Shown piece after piece: positions 1-8,839 of a stretch of DNA of 64,000 nt. A model generated the notes under the pieces. It was not told where the DNA came from. It was given only the letters and a program-made list of their open reading frames with translations, and did not search any database. The stretch covers positions 806,001 through 870,000 of the forward strand of contig CAWGEX010000003.1 in assembly GCA_963821755.1 (NCBI GenBank). Reading direction: 5' to 3'. Position 1 is the stretch's first letter. Each line of letters begins with the position of its first letter. A program made the position numbers and the translations under genes. The DNA comes from Bog-473 sp963821755 (GTDB lineage Bacteria > Actinomycetota > Acidimicrobiia > Acidimicrobiales > RAAP-2).

Positions 1-144
1 CGCGATGCCCGGGTCCTTCTCGATGCCGGTTGGACGCTGACCTCAATTCGTGGCTTTGACATCTTTCCCATGACCGAGCACGTGGAGTTGGTGGCCCGCT
101 TCGTTCCGCCGACAGCGCCGACCCATCACCGTGAGGTTGGCTAG
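1..144 (+). CDS. C-terminal end of a TrmA/RumA-like RNA (uracil-5-)methyltransferase (partial)
   Basis: Only the last 47 codons are present; the gene begins before the window and ends at TAG 142-144. The visible tail contains DIFPMTEHVELVARF, which matches the C-terminal D-x-FP-x-T-x-HVE signature of SAM-dependent TrmA/RumA-type methyltransferases that make 5-methyluridine in tRNA or rRNA. The catalytic cysteine and SAM loop lie outside the window, so substrate cannot be assigned. The stop codon overlaps the stop of the convergent CDF exporter in a shared CTAG. Confidence 0.7.
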   Translation, partial: RDARVLLDAGWTLTSIRGFDIFPMTEHVELVARFVPPTAPTHHREVG

Positions 145-1067
145 TGGAATCCGCCCGCTTCGTGGTCGATGTGGCCGATGGCTTCGAGCTGAAGGGTGGA
201 GTGCTCCACGTCGAAGTGACCGACGAGACATCCCTGCAGATGATCGAGCACTCGACCCACCTCCCCCTGGCTGATGCAGTTGTCGGTCACCACCACATGG
301 GCGGTCAGGATGGGCAACGACGAGGTCAGAGTCCAAGCGTGCAGATCGTGGACGGATGCCACCTCGGGCAATTCCAAAAGGTGCTTACGGATTTCGTCGA
401 GATCGATTCCCTCAGGCGTACCCTCGAGCAATATCCGCAACGCAGGCCGCAGCAGCTCGACGGCCGCCTTGACCATGAGGCCGACCACCACCAGTGACGC
501 AATCGAGTCGGCGCGGGAGAATCCGCTCGTCACGATAACGATGCCGGCGATCACGGTCCCGATGAAGCCGTAGAGATCGGTCAGGATGTGACGGTAGGCC
601 CCTTCCATATTGAGGGAGGTCCGATTGGCCTTCGAGAGAATCAGGGTGGCGACCAGGTTCACGGCCACACCCACACTGGCCACCACAATCAAGATGCCGC
701 CGTGGACCGTCGAGGGGTGTACCAGTCGCTGCACAGCCTCGAAAGTCACGAGGGCCGAGACGACAAGGAGCGTGATCCCGTTGCCCGTGGCGGCGAGAAT
801 TTCCGCCCGCTTCAACCCGTAGGTATGCGAACCCGTCGCCGGACGGGCGGCCATGCGGATGGCCACGAACGAACCGGCAATGGCACCCACGTCGGCCAGC
901 ATGTGACCGGCATCCGCCAACAGGGCCAGCGAATTCGCCACCAGTGCGGTGGCCACTTCGAACGCCATGAAGGACAGAAGCAGAATCAAGGTGGCGATCA
1001 GATAACGCTTGTCGGCCTCGACGGAGGCATGATGGGTGTGGCCGTGGTCGGCTTGGTTACCGGTCAC
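141..1067 (-). CDS. CDF-family divalent cation exporter (CzcD/ZitB type)
   Basis: A 308-residue cation diffusion facilitator, a membrane antiporter that exports Zn2+ or related ions. The N-terminus is histidine-rich (HGHTHH), typical of zinc exporters. Six hydrophobic segments follow. The two intramembrane metal motifs are visible: DAGHMLAD in TM2 (about residues 52-59) and HILTD in TM5. A cytoplasmic ferredoxin-like C-terminal domain with HDLHAWTL follows. It starts 2 bp after the ArsR gene, so the two form a repressor-exporter operon. Zinc is the best guess; cobalt or cadmium are also possible. Confidence 0.93.
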   Translation of the reverse strand: MTGNQADHGHTHHASVEADKRYLIATLILLLSFMAFEVATALVANSLALLADAGHMLADVGAIAGSFVAIRMAARPATGSHTYGLKRAEILAATGNGITLLVVSALVTFEAVQRLVHPSTVHGGILIVVASVGVAVNLVATLILSKANRTSLNMEGAYRHILTDLYGFIGTVIAGIVIVTSGFSRADSIASLVVVGLMVKAAVELLRPALRILLEGTPEGIDLDEIRKHLLELPEVASVHDLHAWTLTSSLPILTAHVVVTDNCISQGEVGRVLDHLQGCLVGHFDVEHSTLQLEAIGHIDHEAGGFH

Positions 1068-1069
1068 GA

Positions 1070-1393
1070 TCAGGTCGTCCCCGGGTCGTCGTGACCGGCG
1101 TGCGTGACCACCTCTTCGACCAGCTGCCGCACGTGGGCGTCGTCGACGACGTAGAAAATCCTGGTGCCGTCACGACGAGTGCGGACCAACCGGGCCAGTC
1201 GCAATTTGGCCAGATGCTGCGAGACCCCGGCCGGTTGCGCCCCGACCAGCTCGGCCAGTTCGCTCACCGAGTGCTCGCGGTGCAGCAAAGCCCAAATGAT
1301 GCGGAGGCGAGTGTCATCCCCGAGCAGCTTCAGCATGCCGACGGCGGAGGCAAACTCCTCCCGCGTGGGTATAGACTCTATCTGCGTAGTCAC
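1070..1393 (-). CDS. ArsR/SmtB-family metal-sensing repressor, CzrA-like
   Basis: A 107-residue winged-helix repressor. The recognition helix region is AELVGAQPAGVSQHLAKLR. Near the C-terminus the spacing D-x-H-x10-H-x2-H (from DAH to HAGH) reproduces the alpha-5 zinc site of CzrA/SmtB, so zinc or cobalt is the expected ligand. The GTG start at 1393 has no ribosome-binding site, but TAGACT (minus strand, 1405-1400) sits six bases upstream, consistent with leaderless transcription. It is the first gene of an operon with the CDF exporter and probably represses it. Confidence 0.9.
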   Translation of the reverse strand: MTTQIESIPTREEFASAVGMLKLLGDDTRLRIIWALLHREHSVSELAELVGAQPAGVSQHLAKLRLARLVRTRRDGTRIFYVVDDAHVRQLVEEVVTHAGHDDPGTT

Positions 1394-1406
1394 GTATATA
1401 GTCTAT
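1371..1406. promoter_or_regulatory. Twin palindromic operator for the ArsR repressor
   Basis: Two related palindromes lie at the start of arsR: ATAGACTCTAT (1371-1381, inside the first codons) and ATAGTCTAT (1398-1406, overlapping the TAGACT -10 element on the minus strand). Their starts are 27 bp apart. ArsR-family repressors bind AT-rich palindromes overlapping their own promoters, so autoregulation is inferred. Confidence 0.6.
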
Positions 1407-1550
1407 CAATAACCTGAGGTACTCGCTCCCGCCTCAGCCGGGACGATCAACCACCCCCAGGAGCCAACCCTCAATAAGGCTCCCACCCCGCGATCTCCCG
1501 CCAGGAGACCTCGATCACCCCGGCGCCTCGTGGATCGAGCCGCCCGGAAT

Positions 1551-2285
1551 TTACGGTTGTCTCCCCGGAGCGACCACATCCGCCGTTGCCAGGCTGCCGT
1601 CGATGACGTCATGGGCAACCTCAACCAGTCGACGGTTGTGGCTGCGGGCGAAGGAGCGTAAGTGCGTGAACGCCTTCTCGACGTCGATGGCGGCCCGTTC
1701 CGCCAGGACGCCCTTGGCCTGCTCGATCACCACACGGCTCTGCAATGCATATTGCAGCTCCTGGTTGACCACCTGGGCCGCCAGCAGGGCCCGGTTTTGC
1801 AAGATTGCGATCGTGGCGACGTCGGCAAAAGCCTGGGCAGCGCGGCTATCGGATTCATCGAGCGTGCCCGCTTCATGGCGAAAAAGATTGAGAGCACCGA
1901 TCGTCGTACCCCGAAGGCGCATCGGCAGCGCGTGCACCGAGCGGAATCCGGCACTGAGGCTCTCCACGGCAAAATGAGGCCAGCGTCCGTCGGCTGAAGT
2001 GAGATCGGCGGCAATAATCGGGGCACCCGAGCGGTAGCAGTCGAGGCACGGCCCCTCCTGGCATTGGAGCTCGAAGAGTTCGAGGACGCGGGTGGCCTCG
2101 TTCGACGATGCCATGACGCCAAGCTCTCCCTCGGCCGAGACGAGCATGATCCCCGCCGCGGCCACACTGAGGACTTCGACACACCGGTCGGTGAGCAAAG
2201 TGAGGAGCTCCACCACGTCAAAGTCATCGACCAGCGAGTCAGCCAGTTCAACCAGTGTCTGGGCCAGCAATGACTCTCTGGGCAT
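1551..2285 (-). CDS. GAF-ANTAR transcription antitermination regulator
   Basis: A GAF sensor domain (about residues 20-160) is followed by a C-terminal ANTAR RNA-binding domain with VVIEQAKGVLAERAAIDV and a ...RLVEVAHDVID ending. ANTAR proteins bind twin hairpins in nascent RNA and prevent termination. The start at 2285 is chosen because AAGGAG lies six bases upstream; an in-frame extension to 2336 has no such site. It follows a second GAF-ANTAR gene by 68 bp on the same strand, so they are probably cotranscribed. The ligand is unknown. Confidence 0.88.
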   Translation of the reverse strand: MPRESLLAQTLVELADSLVDDFDVVELLTLLTDRCVEVLSVAAAGIMLVSAEGELGVMASSNEATRVLELFELQCQEGPCLDCYRSGAPIIAADLTSADGRWPHFAVESLSAGFRSVHALPMRLRGTTIGALNLFRHEAGTLDESDSRAAQAFADVATIAILQNRALLAAQVVNQELQYALQSRVVIEQAKGVLAERAAIDVEKAFTHLRSFARSHNRRLVEVAHDVIDGSLATADVVAPGRQP

Positions 2286-2353
2286 GCCGATCTCCTTCAT
2301 CGCGGCTTGACCGTCGGGATCGAGGTTACATCCCATTTCGCGCTCTTTTGTCG

Positions 2354-3064
2354 CTAGCCCTCCGGGGTCTTGTGGAACCGAATCCGACGCGCGACCACGT
2401 CCTTGGCCACCTCGGTGACCCGGCGGTCATTGGCAAAGGCGTACCCCCGAAGGCGAATGAGCGCTTCGCTCAGGTTCACGCCCATCTGGGCCGCCACCAT
2501 GCCGGACGCCTGGTGCACCACAAAGCGAACTTGAGAGCCCACTTCGATGCCGGACGCCAGTTCGCCGTCGACCGCATCGGACTGCATGGTCAGGACGGAG
2601 CGAGCGGCCACGCCAGCCATGACCAGTGCGTCGGCATGCTGATCGACGTCGAGATCTCCCGGTACTTCTCGATAGAGGTTGAGGGCACCGACGCACACGG
2701 CTCCCACCTGCAATGGGAAGCCGAAAATGGCGCGGGCTCCCGCCGCGACGGCCGGCGGGGCAAAGGCGGGCCAGCGGCCAAAGGCGGGATCGGCCAAATC
2801 GGGTTCGAGTACCGGGGAGACGTGATGCATCGCATCGAGGCAAGGACCCTCTCCCAGGGTGAACTGCAAGTCCTCAATGAGCGTGCTCACTTCATTCGAG
2901 CTGCAGATCGTCCCCCCAAGGGATGCATGCGACATCAGCATGATCCCTGCGCCCGAAGCGCCGACCACTTCGGCCGACACCTCGCACAGGCGCTCCGGGT
3001 TCGCCGACGATTCGGCGGATTGCTTGAGTTGCGTCAGAATTCTCAGGACCCGTGCGCTCGGCAT
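2354..3064 (-). CDS. GAF-ANTAR regulator (upstream paralogue)
   Basis: About 236 residues, with the same architecture as its downstream neighbour: a GAF domain containing FTLGEGPCLDAM, parallel to QCQEGPCLDCY in the neighbour, then an ANTAR domain with VHQASGMVAAQMGVNLSEA. The ATG at 3064 is preferred over a TTG at 3121 because it overlaps the stop of a short upstream reading frame that has a strong ribosome-binding site. The pair looks like a local duplication that has since diverged. Confidence 0.85.
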   Translation of the reverse strand: MPSARVLRILTQLKQSAESSANPERLCEVSAEVVGASGAGIMLMSHASLGGTICSSNEVSTLIEDLQFTLGEGPCLDAMHHVSPVLEPDLADPAFGRWPAFAPPAVAAGARAIFGFPLQVGAVCVGALNLYREVPGDLDVDQHADALVMAGVAARSVLTMQSDAVDGELASGIEVGSQVRFVVHQASGMVAAQMGVNLSEALIRLRGYAFANDRRVTEVAKDVVARRIRFHKTPEG

Positions 3065-3129
3065 CAGGAATCGTGCCTGCCGGGTCGGGCGCCGGACAGA
3101 TGAAGATCTCGGGCGCCCCAATCAGCCAT
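3064..3129 (-). CDS. Possible 21-residue leader peptide coupled to the GAF-ANTAR gene
   Basis: An ATG at 3129 follows GGAGGAGG on the minus strand at good spacing and opens a 21-codon frame (MADWGARDLHLSG...). Its TGA shares one base with the ATG at 3064 (TGATG), a classic translational-coupling junction. The GAF-ANTAR ATG itself has only a weak GGCAGG upstream. It could instead reflect an upstream start displaced by a frameshift. No homology is claimed. Confidence 0.4.
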   Translation of the reverse strand: MADWGARDLHLSGARPGRHDS

Positions 3130-3426
3130 GGTCCGTAGCCTCCTCCGGTGGGAGGCGCTCCACGGGGACTGGGTCCAGCGCTTCCGGGCTCAGCCGACGA
3201 CTGAGCCTCTAAGGACAACCTTAGTCCTCCACGCTCGGCGGACGAACCGGGAGGGACCGTGGCGCAACCATGCCTTCGTCATGACCTGCTGCGCGAAGGG
3301 CGCCCGGGCGAGCGGCGCGAGCGCGGTCCCCCAAGGCTTGGCTCGCCATAAGGAGGATTACTCGATCCTTCCTCGTCCAGCTGCACATCAGGGAAGCACA
3401 CGACCCACTCCGGTGTTGTAGGGGTC
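3130..3426. other. Divergent intergenic region
   Basis: About 300 bp between the GAF-ANTAR operon and the LLM monooxygenase. It must hold promoters for both directions. A small stem TAAGG-ACAA-CCTTA lies near 3213-3226. No convincing gene, RNA or strong promoter was recognised; reading frames here lack family features. Confidence 0.5.
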
Positions 3427-4440
3427 ATGGTGCCTCTGTCTGTGCTCGACCTTGCCACGGTGGCGACGGGCTCAACTCCGGCGCAAGCGCTCGCCGAGAC
3501 GACGAGACTGGCGGCCGTCGTCGAGGAGCTGGGCTATTACCGCATGTGGGTGGCCGAACATCACGGCATGCCCGCCGTGGCCAGCTCGGCGCCAGCCGTT
3601 GTGATCGCCCACCTGGCCAACGCCACCTCGACACTTCGAGTCGGTTCGGGCGGTGTCATGCTTCCCAACCACTCTCCGTTGGTCGTGGCCGAGCAATTCG
3701 GTACCCTCGAGGCCCTCCATCCGGGCCGAATCGACCTCGGCCTGGGACGAGCGCCCGGCACCGATCAGATCACGGCACGTGCGTTGCGGCGTGGCCAAGG
3801 CCTGGGCGCCGACGGCTTCCCTGAAGACGTAGTGGAACTGGTCAGCTACCTGGCGGCTGGCGATGGTCCCCCGACTCATCCGTCACCCACGCCCGGACGC
3901 GGCTATCTCCCAGAGGTGTGGTTGCTCGGGTCTTCTCTGTTCAGCGCGCAATTAGCCGGTCAGCTGGGGTTGCCCTATTCGTTCGCCTATCACTTTGCTC
4001 CTGGACTCATCGACCAGGCCCTTGAGACCTATCGATCGTCCTTCCGACCGTCGTTCTTGTTGGGTCAGCCGCAGGCGATGGTCGCAGTGTCGGTCATCTG
4101 CGCATCGTCCGATGCAGAAGCCGCCTGGCTGTCGGGCTCATCGGCACTGAGCATCTTGCAACTGCGGTCCGGACGCCTCGGATTGCTTCCATCGCCGGAA
4201 GAGGCCGATGCGTATGAGTTCTCTCCCGCCGAATTGGCCATCGTGGAAGAGGTCATGTCGACTCATCTCGTCGGCAGCCCAGAGACCGTCCATGACGGAT
4301 TGACGCGATTGCTCCGTCGTACCGATGCGGACGAGATCATGTTGTCCACTCGGGTTCACTCCTACGAGGCCAGAGTGCAGTCGATCTCGTTAGTCGCGGG
4401 AACCTGGGGGATAGAGAGGCCGTCTCGTTTGGTGGGTTGA
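3427..4440 (+). CDS. LLM-class flavin-dependent monooxygenase (luciferase-like)
   Basis: A 337-residue TIM-barrel monooxygenase of the bacterial luciferase family, using FMNH2 or F420H2 with O2. Visible family features are YYRMWVAEHHGMP (active-site AEHH), RVGSGGVMLPNH and the GRIDLGLGRAPGTD segment. It resembles the MsnO8-type subgroup, in which substrates are usually unknown. ATG at 3427 has AGGGG a few bases upstream. It stands alone, 198 bp before the sulfatase; a link in sulfur scavenging is possible but only inferred from proximity. Confidence 0.9.
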   Translation: MVPLSVLDLATVATGSTPAQALAETTRLAAVVEELGYYRMWVAEHHGMPAVASSAPAVVIAHLANATSTLRVGSGGVMLPNHSPLVVAEQFGTLEALHPGRIDLGLGRAPGTDQITARALRRGQGLGADGFPEDVVELVSYLAAGDGPPTHPSPTPGRGYLPEVWLLGSSLFSAQLAGQLGLPYSFAYHFAPGLIDQALETYRSSFRPSFLLGQPQAMVAVSVICASSDAEAAWLSGSSALSILQLRSGRLGLLPSPEEADAYEFSPAELAIVEEVMSTHLVGSPETVHDGLTRLLRRTDADEIMLSTRVHSYEARVQSISLVAGTWGIERPSRLVG

Positions 4441-4638
4441 CCGATCCGGTGGAGTGTTCTCCTCGATCGATCGTGCCCGGCGACGCCGCGGCCACATAAC
4501 CCAGCCGGCACCCGCTCATTCGTCCGACGCTTGCGGTAGGAGAAGCAACTCGACGCAGCCTGAGTAGGCCAGCATCGCAGTTCCGGTCTCTGCTGAAGTT
4601 GGTACCATCCTCACGCCGAGGCAAGGAGTACGACTTTC

Positions 4639-6936
4639 GTGAGTACAGAGTTCGGAGGCCGAATCGGGCGGGATTGGCGGGAGTCTGAGCCCTGGTGGCC
4701 ACCTGAGCCCGCGGCGCCACCGGGTGCGCCCAATGTCCTGCTGATTGTGCTCGACGACGTGGGTTTCGGCCAGCTGGGCTGCTACGGCTCGACCATCGAC
4801 ACGCCGGTGATCGACCAACTGGCTGGGAATGGCGTGCGACTGGGCAACTTCCACACCACCGCCCTGTGCTCGCCCACCCGCTCTTGTCTGCTGACCGGCC
4901 GGAACCATCACCGCAATGCCATGGGCCGTGTGGCCGACCTCGCGGTGGGATTTCCCGGATACTGGGGCAAGCCACCGGTCGAGAACGGGTTTCTCTCGGA
5001 AGTCCTGCGCTCGCACGGCTACGCCACGTACGCCATCGGCAAGTGGCACCTCACGCCCGACGACGAGAGCAACATGGCATCATCGCGCGCCAGTTGGCCC
5101 CTGGGGCGAGGCTTCGATCGCTGGTACGGATTCCACGGCGGGGAAACTCACCAGTTCGTCCCTGCCCTCTACCACGACAACCACTCAGTGCGACCGCCCA
5201 AAGAAGTGGAGGACGGCTACCACCTGACCACCGATCTGGTTGACCGAGCCATTGAATTCGTCGGGGACCTACGAGCTGTCGACGCCGACCGGCCCTTCTT
5301 TCTCTACGTCGCGACCGGTGCCTGTCACTCCCCCCACCAGGCTCCACGCGAATGGATCGATCGCTACCGTGGCCATTTCGATCTGGGCTGGGACGCCTTG
5401 CGCGATCGCATTCACGCCCGCCAGATAGAGCTGGGCGTCATTCCCGCTGACACGGCGCTCTCGGAACGACCGATCTGGGTTCGACCGTGGGACGCATTGA
5501 GCGCACCGGAGCAGGCCCTGGCTGCCCGGTTCATGGAGTGCTTCGCCGGATTCCTCTCTCATACGGACGCGGAGATCGGGCGCCTTGCGGAGTTCTTGGA
5601 AAATATCGGCGAGCTCGATGACACCGTCATCATCGTGGTGTCCGATAACGGCGCCAGCTCCGAGGGTGGCTCCGAAGGCTCGATCAATGACATCCGACTG
5701 AGCAATATGGATCCGGCCGGACTTGACGAGATGCGGTCGAAAATCGACGACATCGGCGGCCCCCTGACCCACAACAACTATCCCTGGGGCTGGACCATGG
5801 CCGGCAATACGCCATTCAAGCGGTGGAAGCGAGAAGTACACGAAGGAGGTGTCGCCGACCCCTGCATCCTCCACTGGCCCAATGGGGACGTTGACTCTGG
5901 TGCAATACGTCACCAGTTCGCGCACGCGATTGACGTATTCGCCACCGTCCTCGAATTGCTGGGTCTGGAGCCTCCTGAGACGATCGGCGCGGTACCGCAA
6001 TCCCACCTGGACAGCGTGAGCTTCTCCTATGTGCTGGGCGCAGGCGGGGCCAACGAGCCGGGGCGGCATCTCACCCAGCACTTCGAGATGTTCGGCTCTC
6101 GGGCCCTTTACCACCAGGGGTGGAAGGCGGTGACCTTCCACCCGGTCGGACCGCTCTACCCTGACGGCCTGAATCCAAATGCTCCCTTCGACGACGACAT
6201 TTGGGAGCTCTACCACGTGGAGGTCGATGTCTCCGAATCCAAAAACTTGGCCGATGCTCACCCTGAACGCCTCCGCGAGATGATCGACCTCTGGTGGGCC
6301 GAGGCCGAGCGCAACCAAGTTCTGCCACTGGACAACCGAATCCTTTGGGCCTTGGTCAACCCGAAACCTGACGCTCGTCGAGAACGCGACCGATTCCGAT
6401 ACTTCCAGGACGGCGCCCAGGTCCCCGAGGCAGTCGCCGTCAACGTCCGCAACCGATCGCACGCCCTCATCGTCGACATCACCGTGCCGGACGGGATCAC
6501 TCCCGAGGGAACGTTGCTGGCCATCGGCTCCGGACTCGGGGGATGGTCGTTGCAGTTTCGGGCCGGCCGGCCGCGTTACATCCACAATCTGTACGGGAAG
6601 GAGCTCCACATCGTCGGCTCACACGACGCCGTCGGCGCTGGTTCCCACACCCTCGAGTACGAGTTCACCAAGGACGAAGGGCTGGGTGGATCCGGGACCT
6701 TGCGCTGTGACGGGCAGACGGTGGCCGAGGGTCCGATCAACCGATTCACGCCCCAGGCGTTCAACGGGGTGGGCGTCGGTCTCACCTGTGGCTATGAGTG
6801 GGGTCCGCCCGTCGGGGACGGCTACGCCGCACCCGACCGTTTCAACTGCACGATCGAACGAGCCGTGGTGGAAACTCGGGGACCCGTGCTGCGCGACCCA
6901 ATGGCCGAGATAGAAGCCATCCTGGCCGAACAGTAG
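4639..6936 (+). CDS. Arylsulfatase (type I, formylglycine-dependent)
   Basis: A 765-residue sulfatase hydrolysing sulfate esters. Metal ligands occur in VLLIVLDDVG (D39-D40), and the C77-S-P-T-R81 motif is the cysteine-type formylglycine site, followed by LLTGR. Downstream are GKWHL, DNGAS and the C-terminal beta domain. There is no signal peptide, so it is probably cytoplasmic, as for many actinobacterial long arylsulfatases. The GTG start is preceded by AAGGAG. A formylglycine-generating enzyme is needed and is not in this window. Confidence 0.95.
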   Translation: MSTEFGGRIGRDWRESEPWWPPEPAAPPGAPNVLLIVLDDVGFGQLGCYGSTIDTPVIDQLAGNGVRLGNFHTTALCSPTRSCLLTGRNHHRNAMGRVADLAVGFPGYWGKPPVENGFLSEVLRSHGYATYAIGKWHLTPDDESNMASSRASWPLGRGFDRWYGFHGGETHQFVPALYHDNHSVRPPKEVEDGYHLTTDLVDRAIEFVGDLRAVDADRPFFLYVATGACHSPHQAPREWIDRYRGHFDLGWDALRDRIHARQIELGVIPADTALSERPIWVRPWDALSAPEQALAARFMECFAGFLSHTDAEIGRLAEFLENIGELDDTVIIVVSDNGASSEGGSEGSINDIRLSNMDPAGLDEMRSKIDDIGGPLTHNNYPWGWTMAGNTPFKRWKREVHEGGVADPCILHWPNGDVDSGAIRHQFAHAIDVFATVLELLGLEPPETIGAVPQSHLDSVSFSYVLGAGGANEPGRHLTQHFEMFGSRALYHQGWKAVTFHPVGPLYPDGLNPNAPFDDDIWELYHVEVDVSESKNLADAHPERLREMIDLWWAEAERNQVLPLDNRILWALVNPKPDARRERDRFRYFQDGAQVPEAVAVNVRNRSHALIVDITVPDGITPEGTLLAIGSGLGGWSLQFRAGRPRYIHNLYGKELHIVGSHDAVGAGSHTLEYEFTKDEGLGGSGTLRCDGQTVAEGPINRFTPQAFNGVGVGLTCGYEWGPPVGDGYAAPDRFNCTIERAVVETRGPVLRDPMAEIEAILAEQ

Positions 6937-7367
6937 GCAGGCTTCGACGTCATCCGGTTGCGAACTGTTTTCGGCGAACTATTCTTGGACCCTGCTCCAT
7001 GGCGCCGTCTGACTCCAATGGTGCAGGAGGCGATGCGAAGGATTCGTCCTAGCGGCGCCTTCCCTTCCGCCCTTGATGCGCACAGCGCGGCCGAAGGACC
7101 GCCTGAACACCGGCGAACGAAATATCGAAGGCGGTTCCGATTGGACGCCAAGCTGCCCCTATCCACTTGACCAGGGAACCAGCAGGTGGCACCAGGGAGA
7201 TCAGGGAGACCCGAAACGGACGGACTATTTTCAAACATGCGCATGACCAAAACGCGCCGAGAGATCGAACTAAATTGGCGATGTACCCATATAGGCGGTC
7301 GTTGTGCCTGGTCATCCCCTTGACTGCGGCGACAGCAGTCAACGTACGAGCGAACAGAGGGAGGCGG
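6937..7367. other. Intergenic region upstream of the lipoprotein
   Basis: About 430 bp without a supported gene. The only clear structure is the inverted repeat listed at 7320-7342. In-frame extension of the downstream gene to 7167 is not supported by a signal sequence or ribosome-binding site. Confidence 0.5.
7320..7342. promoter_or_regulatory. Perfect 8-bp inverted repeat before the lipoprotein gene
   Basis: TTGACTGC and GCAGTCAA flank a 7-base spacer, 25 bp upstream of the GTG start at 7368. It could be a repressor operator or a leader hairpin. The left arm also resembles a -35 TTGACT, but no convincing -10 follows at standard spacing. Confidence 0.5.
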
Positions 7368-8252
7368 GTGAAGCATTTTCGAAGTGTTCGACCGCGCGTC
7401 TTCGTCGGCCTGACATTGGTTGTCGTCTCGCTCGCCGCCTCGGCGTGCCGCGCACCGACGACTACGACGACGAGCATTTCGACCTCCACCCCGTCTCCAT
7501 CCAGTCGTACTGGGTTGCACTATGCGCCGAACGGCGACTTCTCGGGCAACACGTATCTGCTGGGGGCTTATGGGTTCAACCTGGCCGACGTAGGCGACGT
7601 GAGCCAGGCCAACGCCTTACCCGCGGGCGACAAGGGCTTGGTCTATCTCGGTCTGTGCACGGGCGTCACGGGCGCCTTCACCACGGCTGTTCGGCCTTAC
7701 GTCGGAAACCAGAAGGTCTTTGGCTTCTACCTGATGGACGAACCAAATCCTTCAAGCTGTACCGCAACGAACTTGAAGGCGGAGTCAGATTGGATTCACG
7801 CCAACGACCCTGGAACAAAAACCTTCATCATCGAAGAGAATCTGAGCTCAACAGACCATCCGACCTACATGGGTGGGTTCAACCCAGCCAATTCTGACAT
7901 TGACCTGTACGGTTTGGACCCTTACCCGTGCCGCAGTGAACTCGGAAACGCGTGCCACTACCAGTGGATCGGTCTTGCGGTGAATGCGGCGGAGGCCGAT
8001 GGCATACCGCTGGCCGACATTGTTCCGGTGTACCAGACCTTCGGAGGTGGCACGGAGACCGATGACGGCGGCGGGTCGTACTCGCTCCCAGTGCCCTCAC
8101 AAGAGGCTCAGATCCTGAGGACTTGGGGATCACTCGTCCCGACTCCTGTCTTTGACTACGCCTACAGCTGGGGCTCGCAGCACCAAGATGCATCAATGAG
8201 TGGCTCGGGCGGGTTGCAGGGGATATTTCGCATGCACAACAACAACAGGTAA
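7368..8252 (+). CDS. Secreted lipoprotein with glycoside-hydrolase-like fold
   Basis: About 294 residues. The GTG at 7368 is chosen because GAGGGAGG precedes it and a lipoprotein signal peptide follows directly: basic start, hydrophobic core and lipobox LAASAC, then a Thr/Ser-rich linker. The body contains FGFYLMDEPNP and IDLYGLDPYP, which resemble strand-end acidic motifs of TIM-barrel glycoside hydrolases. No specific family is recognised, so sugar hydrolysis is inference. Expected location is the outer face of the membrane. Confidence 0.72.
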   Translation: MKHFRSVRPRVFVGLTLVVVSLAASACRAPTTTTTSISTSTPSPSSRTGLHYAPNGDFSGNTYLLGAYGFNLADVGDVSQANALPAGDKGLVYLGLCTGVTGAFTTAVRPYVGNQKVFGFYLMDEPNPSSCTATNLKAESDWIHANDPGTKTFIIEENLSSTDHPTYMGGFNPANSDIDLYGLDPYPCRSELGNACHYQWIGLAVNAAEADGIPLADIVPVYQTFGGGTETDDGGGSYSLPVPSQEAQILRTWGSLVPTPVFDYAYSWGSQHQDASMSGSGGLQGIFRMHNNNR

Positions 8253-8381
8253 TGAGTCGCTCCTGGAGAGATCCGCCGAAGTGATTGCAGTCGGCGCACC
8301 CGCGACAGCGGGTACGCCTCGGCAGCCCCGATGGCGGCCGGCGCTCAGTTACCCACGACACCGTCAATTTCCTTCGGGTCG

Positions 8382-8663
8382 TTACCTATTCTCCGCCATG
8401 TGCGACTCCGGCGCCTTCGCGGAGGTTCCAATCTCGCTCAAGAGGTGGGCTGAACTTTGGATCGCGTCGTCCAGTTCGACGATGGCGCGACCGATCACAG
8501 CGAAGATGTGCGGGCAGTCGCAACGGCGGCTCGAACAGTCCTCGCAATGGCCCAGATGACATTCAGGACAGGTCCACATCCCGTCCCCTTCGGACCCAGC
8601 TGCGTAGGAGTCTTGATCGAAGGGTTCGGTGCCGGACGGAGAGATTTGGGTTGAGTGTGTCAT
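8382..8663 (-). CDS. Small cysteine-rich (zinc-ribbon-like) protein
   Basis: 93 residues, with the cluster WTCPECHLGHCEDCSSRRC giving CxxC, CxxC and a CDCPH pair, consistent with one or two zinc sites. A short helix-like tail follows. The function is not recognised. It lies between a forward and a reverse gene with its own space, which supports a real gene, but the start has only a weak ribosome-binding site. Confidence 0.5.
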   Translation of the reverse strand: MTHSTQISPSGTEPFDQDSYAAGSEGDGMWTCPECHLGHCEDCSSRRCDCPHIFAVIGRAIVELDDAIQSSAHLLSEIGTSAKAPESHMAENR

Positions 8664-8839
8664 TGACCTACAAAGGTACCCCCCGCGCCCACCGAATTGG
8701 TGGTTCAGTCAGCCGACAGCAGAAGCATTGCCTCAGGCTCGGTGCACGACCCCTACGCCGGCCTCGGAGCGACTCGTTTGTCCTCGACCGCAACTCGTCG
8801 TACGGGCCGCACGCGAGATGTTCCCGGCTTGGTGTTGGT

